Assembly: GCA_030141605.1 (NCBI GenBank) | Contig: JAQGDQ010000005.1 | Span: forward strand, 1,550,180-1,614,179 | DNA: 64,000 nt | From: Tubiluchus corallicola | Taxonomy: Eukaryota > Priapulida > Priapulimorpha > Priapulimorphida > Tubiluchidae | Direction of reading: 5' to 3' | Program-made: the position numbers and the translations under genes | Shown here: piece by piece, positions 13,801 to 26,000 of the stretch | Layout of the letters: each line of letters starts with the position of its first letter | Position numbering within the stretch: position 1 is the first letter of the stretch | The notes under the pieces: generated by a model | What the model was told of the DNA's origin: nothing | The model's input: only the letters and a program-made list of their open reading frames with translations | Databases searched by the model: none

Positions 13801-14008
13801 GTAGACTTTATATAAATATTATTTTATCACACAAGCTCACTTTCTCTATTACTGACTGGGTAAACTGAAGTGAAATGTCTCTGCCGGACGTTATTCTTTC
13901 TGATGATTTGCCTCCCGAATTAAGGTAAACTTCTACTGGTATATCTAGGTAAGGCGTTGATTTGAGAACACGAAGTAGTGCTTTTATATGCTCGACATTT
14001 ATGTTCAT
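10891..14008 (-). CDS. unidentified gene, seven exons, one in-frame UGA
   Basis: I do not recognise this protein. Minus-strand exons at 13841-14008, 13400-13560, 12811-12929, 12434-12678, 12285-12333, 11472-11652 and 10891-11158 all have GT-AG borders. Their phases fit without adjustment (0, 2, 1, 0, 1, 2) and the joined frame is 396 codons plus TAA. The start is ATG at 14006-14008. The predicted protein is cytosolic-looking: no signal peptide or membrane segment, and leucine-rich helical stretches such as LIPRTWSFYMAYKEL (exon 3) and LCTHCIYEQKEVFSQL (exon 4). It ends with a CxxC pair (KTCKLCER). One UGA interrupts the last exon at 11050-11052, after residue 343; the following 52 codons stay open and protein-like. 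A poly(A) signal follows at 10835. Exon 1 overlaps RNF216 exon 1 on the other strand, so one of those two first exons could be wrong. A recent pseudogene or a sequence error at the UGA are alternatives. Confidence 0.5.
13755..13764 (+). promoter_or_regulatory. possible TATA box for RNF216
   Basis: GTATATAAAG lies about 115 nt before the RNF216 ATG. With transcription starting ~30 nt downstream, the 5' UTR would be about 85 nt. It rests on sequence match and position only. Confidence 0.3.
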
Positions 14009-17000
14009 TTAAAAATAGGTGTACTTGTCAATACTCGCACGGCGGATGAAATTCCTGATTCGAAGAATACCCCATATACCCTAGCTGAATAATCAAATGG
14101 AAATTAAAATTTTGCAGTTTTCAAGAGATGAAGACAAAATATGCGGATGTGCTTCAGCAACTTCATGCTATCTTTCCTGGTGTAAAAGATCCTGTGCTTT
14201 GTCTTACAATTGCTGCTCATCATCACAGAGCCGAACAGTCAGAGCAGTTGTTGCTACAGCATGTGACAAATGACTTGCTTGAGCTTCACACATACAAGTA
14301 AGGAATTTAGTTTTTCAGTCTACAAAATTTTGCAGTGTAGTTTTAGTGATGTGCATTCATAAGTTTTACATGTATAATTACATTTTTATTTATACTTGTT
14401 CTTGCACATCAAAATGCGTAGCTCATCAAAATGAACTGAAAAGTCACATAAAGTGGTAATACGAGGTTTGTTTGAATCAGTAAAAAGGGAAAACAAAAAT
14501 TATTTTGCCAGGGCAGCACTACGTTCATGCACAGTAGAGAAAATACCGGAATTTTCCTTTTAAAAGCCTTGTTGCTATGGTACCGAGCTTGGAAGTATGG
14601 TTCAAATTTTCTGCATGTGTGTGATGGGATTTGCTTGTGAAAAAACTGTGTGACGTTAAAATGTAAAAGAAAGTCATTATTAAATTGTTAGTGATTTTGT
14701 AAATGGTTACACCAGTTAGCGGACGGTTAGACGTTTAAACGGATAACTGTCTCATCTTTATTTATCATTATATATATATCATTAATCGTACATATATATA
14801 TATATATAAATATATATATATGTAGAGAGAGAGAGGAGTGCCCTTTAATTTTATTACCATTGCCATGAATGTTGTGTTTTCATTGCCGTTACTTTCTTAG
14901 CTTGTTTGTTTGTTAATAAAATTATGCTAAAACTGCTTCAGCGATTTTCATGAAACATTTTGGAAGGGCAGGATATGTGAGGAGAAAGAATTCTATCAAT
15001 TTTGGCAGTGGCTGATTAAGAATTGTAAAAGAAAATCAGTTTTCAATGATTAACTATAGGCTTGCATGGGGAAAATTCTGCGTGTAATGTCGCAATTGAG
15101 CACTGTAAAAAAATTACCAACAGTGGTGCATGTCAGAAATCAGCTGACATGAGAACATTTGACCTAAGTCACTATGTCATTTATTAAATTTTATGTTTTA
15201 TTTCTTTTGCAATTGATTTCTGACGCACCTATTGAATTTTGTTTTTGTTTTTATTCACTACTTTCTAGGAACCTTACTAATGCCTTCAATTCCAAGAGGA
15301 GAAAAAAGTATCAGAGAACTCGTCTTCAGTCTCATGACCATAGTAACACTCAGCAAAATAAAGTTAGGCCATCAGGTAAATCAGTTAAAATAATTAAGTT
15401 TCAGCTTTGTTGATTACTGTTCTTAGTAGTTGTACTGATGTTATATATGTTTTTTGTTCCCAGCTTGTTAAAGAATTGTAGTCAAACAACGAAAGACAAA
15501 CACTAAACCTAAACCAAATATTTGGCTATTTCATGAAACTTATGTTTATTTTATAAATTTTACTAAAAAGAACTTTTAATTGCCAATTTATCAAAATGCT
15601 GCTTGTTCTTGTTCTTGTTATTCATTCTGCACTTTTGTTAAAAAATTTTAACTAACAGATGAAAAATAAGAACAGAGTGGTTTAGGAAATTTTGTGAAAT
15701 TGAATTGAATGTGGAATTTACTATTAAATACAGGTTAGGCAAAAAGGAAACTAAGCAGATGTATAAGTTGCTGAATTTGCACCCTGCAGATAACAATACA
15801 TAAATATTAATTGCAACTTTTATCATATCAAGATGTGCTATTATTAGATATTTATGGTGATATAGATATGAAAATGTATGAATTTCAAATTTGGTATTTA
15901 TTTTTTATTAGATAGATTTTATATAAAAGCACTAAACTTCTTTTAGCTTTGTTACTGGGTGTGTATGTCTAAGCTGTAGTCAAGTTTAGCAGCCGAGGTT
16001 GTCAATATGAAGATACTGGTGATAGCCACATTTACAAAAGCATTACTCTAACTGTGCTAATAGCTTTTAGTAGAATAGATGCACTTGCAGGTGCACTTTT
16101 TTTACTGTTAACGTAAAAGATTTCCTTTCTTTCCTTGCAGGTCCTTCGTATGACAGTAATATTAGTCATAATGATACCATAGTATTAGATAACACCCCAG
16201 AGAAAAATGAGACACAGAGGTATGTATGTACGAGTAAGTAAGAGCAAAACTGTTGAAACATTGACGAGATAGTATTGTTTAGCTACTTAAAAATCTCTTC
16301 ATTGCCATTTGTAAACACAAGTAGATGGGAGCCTTAAAATTGGTGTTTTAGCAGCATTGTCTGCACCATACATAACATGATTAAGTGCAACTGCTGTGAC
16401 TTAGATCAAAAAATACTCATTCAACTGCTAACATATAGCAAGGGAGGGGGGAAATTGTTGGATAGCCATTACTGTTTATGTCAAGCATTAATTTTTTCCG
16501 TAGCAATTTGATTATAATAGTGCATATTAATTGGGAATTACATATAATTAAGATTCTTCTTCACAGCAGAATCTTCTTGATTTACTCCTGGCTTTTATTT
16601 ATTTATTTATTCTTTGTCCTGTTTATTTCTATAATAACTCACATATACACAGAGCTGGGGTCATGAAACTGACAGGACACGCACTCCAGGTAGATTGTTT
16701 ATGGTTATGCGTTACATGTTACCAGGATCGATCAAGGGTCACAGAGGAGTGGGCAGGGTTTCTTTTTTCTTGTAGGCTGGATCTCCTCGTATAGCTTTTG
16801 AACTAGGGCCACAATTTTTGGTATGCAGTTGGGGGGGTCAAAGTCTAGTGAATAACTGATTGGGTGCCTTTGTGTATGGCATAATTTTTCAGTAGGGGGC
16901 AAAAAAACAATGGACACTCATATGCTTCCAGTCTAGAATAACAGTGGCTTGTAGTATATCAAGTAAACGGAATCGATAAAGCAACTTGAATGGTATGAGT

Positions 17001-20000
17001 TACCCACCCATGACACCCAAGACCTCACCGTAGGAGCAAAAACCAGAACTGATCACCTTGGGACAAGTACTTTCATTGTCAAAGAACACCAGGTCATAGT
17101 ACATCAAATGAAAGGTTTTGTTCAGACAAATAGTTGTCAGTGAGGCACTTATTTTGCACTTAGCAATTCCTGTAATTGTCATGTTTTTTGCAGTGAAACT
17201 GTTGCTGATCCTCTGTCTTCTACATTGAAAAATGATCTAGTAACTAGTGAGTCAAAGATGAATATCGAACAGCAAGTAGAGGATATTAAACCAAGTGCAT
17301 TACAAGCTAATATGCCTACTGGGAGTGTTGCATGTGCTGGAGAAAACGTTACCAATACTACTGAAAGTAAGGACTGTAACCAATAATTTTACATTTGTGG
17401 AAAGATAAGCTATTAGCAGTATACTCAAAAACAAGCCAAAATGTTAGCGTAAAGCTCTTTTTATCAGCTAAAAATAGGAGTCGGTTGCCCTACATGAGAT
17501 AGTCTCAAAAAATTACAACAATTATTTTTTATTATTATTACAGCACAATGTAATCACAGTAGTGATGATTTTACAGCAGTTTAAGCTTCGCTCATTTCAG
17601 TGATGGTAATTTGGTATTCACGAAAAGTTTGAAATTATTCAGCAATAATAGCTTGATGGTTGTTAGTATTAGTTAAAATGCAATTATGCAAAATGACAAT
17701 GTACATTACACTTTTTATTTGATGTCTTCTTTGTGCACCAAGATCACTTCAAGATCGTACCATCTCACAGATGTTTTTATACTATTAAAGTATGTCAGTC
17801 TAGATTCCAACAATCTGTTCTTAAATTAGGCTGTTGGGCTTCTTCACCAGCATCTTTTACTTTACTTTAGGTTGAATATTATGGTAGTATAAGAGATAAG
17901 GCTTCTTAAGTGGTTCAGTTACTTTCCTGCCCATCGTTTCCAATGTGTCATCCTCAATAGTATATTTATTGACTGGCACCCTCTTATAAGTATTTCCTAA
18001 GGAACCTCGAGTGGGCCGTGTTGCTTTCTAATTATTGCTTCGTTCTTTTTTTTAATGATATTACTGATTGTATTGTGTCCCATATATCTAGAAGTGCTGC
18101 TGTAATTATTCCTTTCTATAAAGCAGTTGTTCCACACATTTTGGAGTATGTTGATTGTGTGGTTATTGCAGTATGCTCTCAAGAGTACACTCAGGATCAA
18201 TGTATTTATCTAACTTTTGATTTGAATCCCACTTCAAAACTAGTCTCGAACAGAAACGTGCAACCAGTGACATTTAACTCTTTCATCACCAGCCGTCTGT
18301 ACTCCATTGGTCAATAGTTTCAAAAGACATTAGACAAAGGTCCGCTTATAGCTAGTTACCATCTAGGTGCTTATTTCTTTGGATATGGCATTGTTAGATG
18401 AGGTACTAGACTTGTTACTTCAATTGTACATCAAATCTTAGAATGCTTTTTTTAAAGAACAAAAGTTTAGAGAAACCACACCCTTTATTGTATTTACCGG
18501 CTGCTTTGAATTAAATTTTATGTTGTTGTCGTAGAACAAAATCGTTCACACGTGATAAATTACTCAGTATGCTGATTTCATGTGAACTACATTGATACTT
18601 GTGGATCACAAGCAAGTCAACAACATGGTAGATAATCCCGTCTATTGAAAACAAGGAACTTGAGGCAGCAAATTATGAATGTGCCGTGTCATGTAATCAG
18701 AGTACCTAATATAACATTGTACAACAAACTACCTTTTAGCTTATAGTATAGGTAGCTGATTTTACATCTGCAACTTTTTGCATGCTTTTACCATTGCTGC
18801 ATCAGAACAATGTGTAACTGCAAGTAGTTTTACAGGTTGCAGCTTGCATTGGCATAGCTTCTTGAGGTTTTGTTCATTTGTTTAAACTGTTTATTGGTAG
18901 CTTCTAAAGAGACAGAATTTTTTAACATGTGTTTTGCAATTTAAAAAATTTTAAAATCATATTATGTGCAGGTCATGATCCTCATACCTTTGTGCTAGAT
19001 CAACTAGTTAAATCTCAAGGTGATATTGCTCCTACAATGCAAAATGTTGAACATAATTCTCTTGATGTCATTCAAAGAGAACCAACTACTGCAACCCCTT
19101 TTCCTCAAAAAGACGCTTCTATAGCCGGAATATTGTTTCATCAAGATGATCCACATCATATCGCCATAGACAGAATTCCGCTTCCGCAAGAGAACTTAGA
19201 AGAAACAAAAATTTTGCTTCCTCGTGAAAGTTTGAGTGTGGTTGGAATTCATCTTCCAAGAGAAGCTACTGGAGAAAATCAGAGTGTCTACCATCCTGGC
19301 CAAATCTCTGTTGGACAGTCTGATTGTATAACTGTTGCTCAGAACATTAATGATCAAGTGAATGTTGAACAACCTCCAATGCCGCAAAATACAAGTGTAA
19401 CTTCTCAGGAACAAAATAGAGTGGAAAAAGAGCAAGTCAGTCTCAAGGAGCAACATGTTGCTACAGTAGTAAGTGCCTATTTGTATTTGCTTTTTAGTTA
19501 TAGCTGCTTATAGGCAGTAAACTGCATTTTCCAAGTACTGAATTTCCAAGTTGCATTTTTTAGAACTTATTTAACTTAGAATCTTTCACTTGAGTTGACT
19601 GTTGCTTTAAACTAGATGTCATTTAAGATCACTTAATGTTTTAGATCTTGCTGGTGCAAATTTGCTAATGTTGTTGTTTTTTTGTCTTTGGAAGTAGAAT
19701 ATCTTTTGTTTACACAAGTATGTATTACATATTATTATTATAATTTTTGAAATGTTTATGCAGTCTGCTTACATTTCCATAAAATTTGCTTTTTTCAGCT
19801 ACAGTTATTTTCAGACGCTCAAATTGATTACGTCCGTGAGCAGGTCAACAGCTTGATAGATAATCCAGACTGTATTAATATTATATGCAACTATATGTTG
19901 GAGAATAAGTATCCAAAGGTTGAAAAAGTTAAGCCAAAACCTAAAAAGAATGATGCGGATGAAGCAGAAGATTCTAGAACTGCAACTAAAACGGTAAAAT

Positions 20001-23000
20001 AGAAAATTACACTACAAATAATTTCTTTGGAAAAAAATTATCAAACTTTTTATTTTCTTTGCTTTCCACTATTTTTTGTAAGTGTTTTTGGTTGTCAACG
20101 TTGAGCAATATTCTTGACTAATTTTTTTTATTTATTTAAATTTGGCACTAGATGTGCCTGGGTTTGTGGAGTCTGATTCGACTAAACATTTGTTGCCAAA
20201 GCAAACATTTTTTTCTAAAGCATTCTCCTCATTTTGACGGATTTGCTGTTTGTTTTGTTTTTTGTTTATTTTATAAATTTTACTTAAGTAGGTTTGTAAT
20301 GTTATAATTTTGCAATTGGCATTAATTGCATATTAGTTAAGTTCAAATATTTACGTATTTGTACCTTTTTTGTCAAATAGTAAAACACTGGTTTTTTACA
20401 GTTCCAGTATTACCAAGAAGAGTTAGGGAGGAAGACGTCTTATTTATACAGGCAGCAAGCATTGGTCTTGTTAAAGAAAGAGTTCCCACAGGTGGGTTTT
20501 TATATATTCTTTGCAGTACAACATTTTCAAACATGCTTGCAATTTTATTTGCTTGCTGCTTTCACTTTAAATATTTATTTGTTACTACATTGTCATAGAA
20601 AAACGGTAACATTCGTTGAAGTGGATTTCGCTTTATGTTTATAGTGTATAATTATAGTAATATGTAGTTTTTAAATTTTTTGGTTGAATTTTTTAGCTTT
20701 CTGTGAGAGATATTGCTTGGGTGTTTACTCATTTTAATTGGAAATATGCTCCAACAAAATGCTTTTTGGCTAAATTAATCCAAGAGCATTGCAGCGAGAA
20801 GAAACCTTCATACATACCATTCATTTTCTCAGTTAGTTTAGGTAAGTTTTCTTTTTTGGGAGGGGTTGCTATTTTAAGATTTACTGTCTTTTTATGTAAT
20901 TGGTTTCCTTGCATATCACACATTTTGTAGTACAATAAGCGGCCTCGCAAAAAGAACATGCCATGGTTGTTTCATAAGATGTTAGATTTTTGGATACAAG
21001 CATAAGGATCTTATTTATCTAAGCAAATGCAAAAAGTAACATTACAGTCACATTCAATGTCATAAACAGCATTAGACTTAAAATTAAGAGAAAATTTAGG
21101 CTTGTTTTTATTCATCAAAACAACACAGACTCGTTAAAGCTGCATACCCTATCTACACCACACAAAACTGTACCACAACCGCAATCATCAGAAGGCACCT
21201 GATCAGAATTTGCATATAGACTGCTTCTTTACGTTCTGCTAATTCTGGCCTCATGTTGAAGAAACATAGATCATAATCGTTATTTATTAAGTCTAAGCAC
21301 TCCACTGGAACATTTTCTACAAAAAGTATCAGAAGAGTTTACAATTTTCCACACGATTTAAATACCCTAGCCCTAATCCCAATCTCAACCTTAACCTTAA
21401 TGTGCTTCACAAATTAATTTCTTGTGTGTTTGGGGAATTGTAAAGCATAGCCAAAGCAGCAAAACCCGTGTGTTTATGATAATACAAAGGGGGTCTAATA
21501 GTGAAATTGTTCCCTATAAATTGAAAATTCTTTGAGAAATTTGCACCAGTAAGCAACTTGTGTAGTCAAGCAATTTTATACCGTTTCTTTATTTTGCAAA
21601 CAGTAAGTAATTTTATTTTCCCTGTTTAGAGCTGAGATTGTATATGTGATGATTAGCAGATAGGTATCTCGTTCAAATTATATTGTTAAGTAGAATGCAG
21701 TGCACAATGAGGATTGTTTCTTTTTTACAAAAAATAACTCTGCACTTATAAGTTTTTAATATGAGAAATAATTGTAATTGCAGGTGCACATCCACCGAAA
21801 ACATTCAAAACTTTAAAAAGCAGAAGGCCTACCAGAAATTTGTTTTTGCCAAAAGCTGTTATGGATGAAGAGTTGGCAGATGAAGTAGATGTGGTTAATA
21901 ACCAAGATAATTTCAAACCAGATGAAGACCAAGCTGCGGTAAATATGTTCAGATTACTAAAAAAATATGTCTTGTGTGTAAGTATTTGCTGGAAGTCAGA
22001 TTGACAAAATACTTCATCATTACTTACATCAAGGATCTTGTGCAAATTTTCAATCATATATTAAAAATAGGTAACTTTCTAAGTTTTTATTCTTAGCTAA
22101 AGCTTCTGGGTAATTCTTAGTTTAACAACAGCATATGAAACTCTGACTCATGCACACTGATGCACCTATTTTTGTTGTTGTTATTGTTGTTGTTGTTGCT
22201 ATTATTATTATTATTAACAATTTGTTGATCATTAAAAAATTTCTCCAGTTTACATTAAATATCACAACAGTAAAGTCATCGTACAATTTAAATCTACGGT
22301 TAACAGTTAGATACACATTACAATCATACAGCTTTAAATCTGAAAATGTAACTGTGACACATGCAAAATGTAGCTCAAACTGTTTTTCTTTTGTAACCTT
22401 AAATCAAACAGTATTACTAAAATAAATTTATGCTAAAAATCATTAAATTAAATTACGCTCTACAAATTCGTACTTACATATTTTTTGCTATAATTATATT
22501 ATAAATGGTAACTTATATATAACTGAATGGTTTACATAACAGTATTTCGTTACTGATCATATTTGCATATGGTTAATAAATGTCTAATTCGAAACATGTC
22601 ATTTAATATCCTTTTAAGTAAGTCACCAATTGATGTGAAATCGAGTGTTGCATATTTACTGCTTAATTCCACACTATAAGTATAACAACAGAAAACATTT
22701 TCCTCCCTTTGGATCGAGGAGTTATCGCAATTATAAACTCTGTACTCCCTGAGAAGAAGGACACATCTGCCCTACTCATTTCGCAGGTTGTGCGACAAAA
22801 ATTTAGCCCTTGTAGGCATTTGTATTCCTAATATACATACTGCTTGAGTGTTTGTTGCATGATATGTTTTATTCGACATTTATCTTTTCAACTTGTATAC
22901 AGATGAAGGGGAGTGCTTATGTATTTCAAAACAATTTATGTAACCTTTACTATAGCATTGTAGTTAACATAATTTGCATGCACTTCTTCAAGATTCCTCT

Positions 23001-26000
23001 TGCAATGGTAGCAAGTTAAGGTACATGTGACATTCTGTTCAGCTCTACTATTTTTTAGTTATTTGTTTTTTCGAGTCTTTCACGTCATTCCTGTTCTTAC
23101 TTTAAAAGTCGTTTTCATTCTGCCTTGTTGTATGTTCTATGCTGTTTCGTTTTATTTTCTTTTGTTGTGTCTTGCCTTCATTTTTCAGTCTGTCTTGTTT
23201 TCTGCTTTGTTCTGTTATAGCTGTTATCTTTCATTATGTACCTTTACTTTTTCTTGTTCCATTCTGCCTTGTCTTTTTTCATTTCATTCTAAATAAGAAT
23301 GGCACAGGTTGTATAGTGATTACAAATGAAAACGGCTTCCATTCTGCTCTGCTGTGTTCTATTTGCTCTTAATTGTGCTGTATTCTGCCTTATCCTTTCC
23401 CATACTATTCTGCATTATTTTGCTTTCACTATCATTACAGGCAGTAAATAATGAACTTGGAAAAGAGGCTCCAGTGGACGAAACACTTATAGAGTGCGGA
23501 TGCTGCTATGATGAAGTAGCATTTGAAAAAATGGTACAGTGTTATGAAGGACATTTGTTTTGTGAAGAATGTCTTCGGCGATATGCAAATGAAGCTGTCT
23601 TTGGTGAAGCAAAAGTATATTTTTCACTTAAATAATCTTTTTTACCTATTATAAATATAAGAACTAGGTTATTCAGTTTTATTCAGACTAGGAATTAACA
23701 AACTGGTTATTAGCAATCTTGTTACTCTATTGTATAGTTGCTTTGAGTTTACTTGAATCAATTCAAAGCAAGTTATATAATAGAGTAGCAAGATTGCTTG
23801 TATTTTCAGTCAGCTGTAATTATTATAGCTATAGTTTTCTCGAGACAAGAAAATATTGTATAACCGTATTAGTGCAAACGTAACACAATGCTTGAAATTT
23901 TGATGTAACAACAATCATTTTAACAACAATCATATTTTAAAATTAAATTTGATAAATATGTCTTAGATTTTCAGTTGTTTTTTGTCCTTGGTTGCTTATA
24001 TTATTTACTAAGTGAAATGTGTTGCTTAGTTGGCTTTGGACTGTATGAGTGATGGTTGCGATGGTTCCTTCCCTCTTAGTCAGTTACGTAAAGCACTGCC
24101 ACAAAAGCTCATCGCTCGATATGAGGAAAAACAGAAGGAAGAATCGCTCAATATTGCAAACTTACCAGGTCTAGTCAGGTTAGTTTAAACATTTAATATA
24201 GAATTGTATTTTCACAATGGTTGAAATTTTGTACTTTTTAGTGCTAGTGTTTAACAGATTCGCATTGGTACATCGTTTTTGAGTGATAGTGAAATTTCAT
24301 GCAAGAATAACATGTCCGTGTTTTATGTATGAACTAAACTATTATGTGTTGTATACACTAAACAGAGATAAAATTATGTATTACCTGAGCTGTGCTTATT
24401 TTGAAAAATGTCTGTATTTAATCACAATTAAATTTGTGACTGTTTGATTTTGCTACATTGTTGTTTGTAGCACTAAAAATTAATTATTGTTTATGCACCC
24501 GAACATAAAACTGTGTGAGACGGACTACCTTATGAAGGTTTGTGAAGGCATGAGTTATCGTATTGTTTAAGGTTGGCATTTAATTAGTAATGGGCAGTGG
24601 ACTAGTTTAGAAATTGAGCTGGATTGTATTGGACAGGAAGGGATTTTTTGCAGAAAAGTGTTAAATTTTGTTAGAAAATGATTAGAACTATAAATGCATT
24701 TTATTTTGTAGAAATCTGATTTTTCAGATGTCCACACTGTGCGTTTGCTGCTCTTTTGCCAGAGGAGGATAAAGTCTTTCGCTGCCAAAACCAGGAATGT
24801 TTAAGAGTGAGCTATCTAGTTTTGAAGTACCTACATGTTTAAATGTGTAAAATATTTAAAGATTACATTAGATGCACGTGTAATTTTATGCACGTTTGGT
24901 TTTAGGAAACCTGTCGTTATTGCAAGGAGGATTGGGAAGAACATTTTGGGAAGCGATGCGAAGAAATTGAGAAGCGAGATGAAGTCTCAATACGTCAAAA
25001 ATAGTAAGGATTTTCTATTGCAATCTTTCCCATGAAAACATGATGTAAGGGGAGGATTTTGGATAAAATCTTTTGTGAGTGTATGTCTGCTTTATGAATA
25101 ATTTTAATGCACATTGAATATTTCAGTGAAGAGCAGATGACCGAAGCAAAAATAAGAACTTGTTGGAAATGTAAGGTTAAATTCACCAAATCTGAGGGCT
25201 GTAATAAGATGACATGTAGCTGTGGTGCTAAGATGTGTTATATCTGTCGTCAACCAAAGGTAAATTATAATTTTTTCTGTTTAACATATGGCGGACCGAA
25301 GTTTTCAAAAAATGTTTTTTAAAGCTTACTTATTAATATTTTATTATATGACACTATATTACTCTATCTACTTACTTTTTTTATCTACTTAACTTTAAAC
25401 TTATGTCATTATAAACTACTAAAAATAGCTCATTTCATTACCCTTGTATGTAACGTTAAAACACCAGCTTTTTCTGCAACATTTAGTAATATTTAACACT
25501 ACGTTTTGTGAGCTTTATTAGCAGCAAACTGCATAAAAGATTACTGATTTGATGGTACGAATCTATTTTTGTGATATTATATTAAATTCAAAAACTTGAT
25601 AGATGTAAATAATGGAAACTTGCAAAAAGACTGTGGCAAAATTTGTGTCTGAAATAGAACTATTTAGTGCAAGCTAATGCGTTTACCTACTTGTCCATAT
25701 GCTGATGTTACAAGCTGACAGTTAATTAAATTTTGATACCAAACGTGGAACTAGGAAACGTGAAAAAGTTGGGATGCAACCTGGATTTGAACCAGGGATC
25801 TTCTGCTTATATTACAGATGCCTTTGCCACAGGTCTGCAATGTAAACAATCCAAATCCAGGCTTCAACCCAACTTTTTCACACTTACTGTCTTTTACGTT
25901 TGGTATCAAAATGTAATTAAATTCGGGTTTGTAACATCATTAATAATAATCTTGACGCTAAGATTATAGTAATAATTGTCAATTTGAAATTTCAAATTAC

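Noticed and set aside
23027-23372. overlapping hydrophobic ORFs
   Set aside because: F/L/C-rich reading is produced by a degenerate pyrimidine-rich repeat, not a membrane protein.
25771-25845. functional tRNA gene on the minus strand
   Set aside because: The T-arm is perfect but the acceptor stem is imperfect, the anticodon loop is too long, and the core sits inside a foldback repeat.
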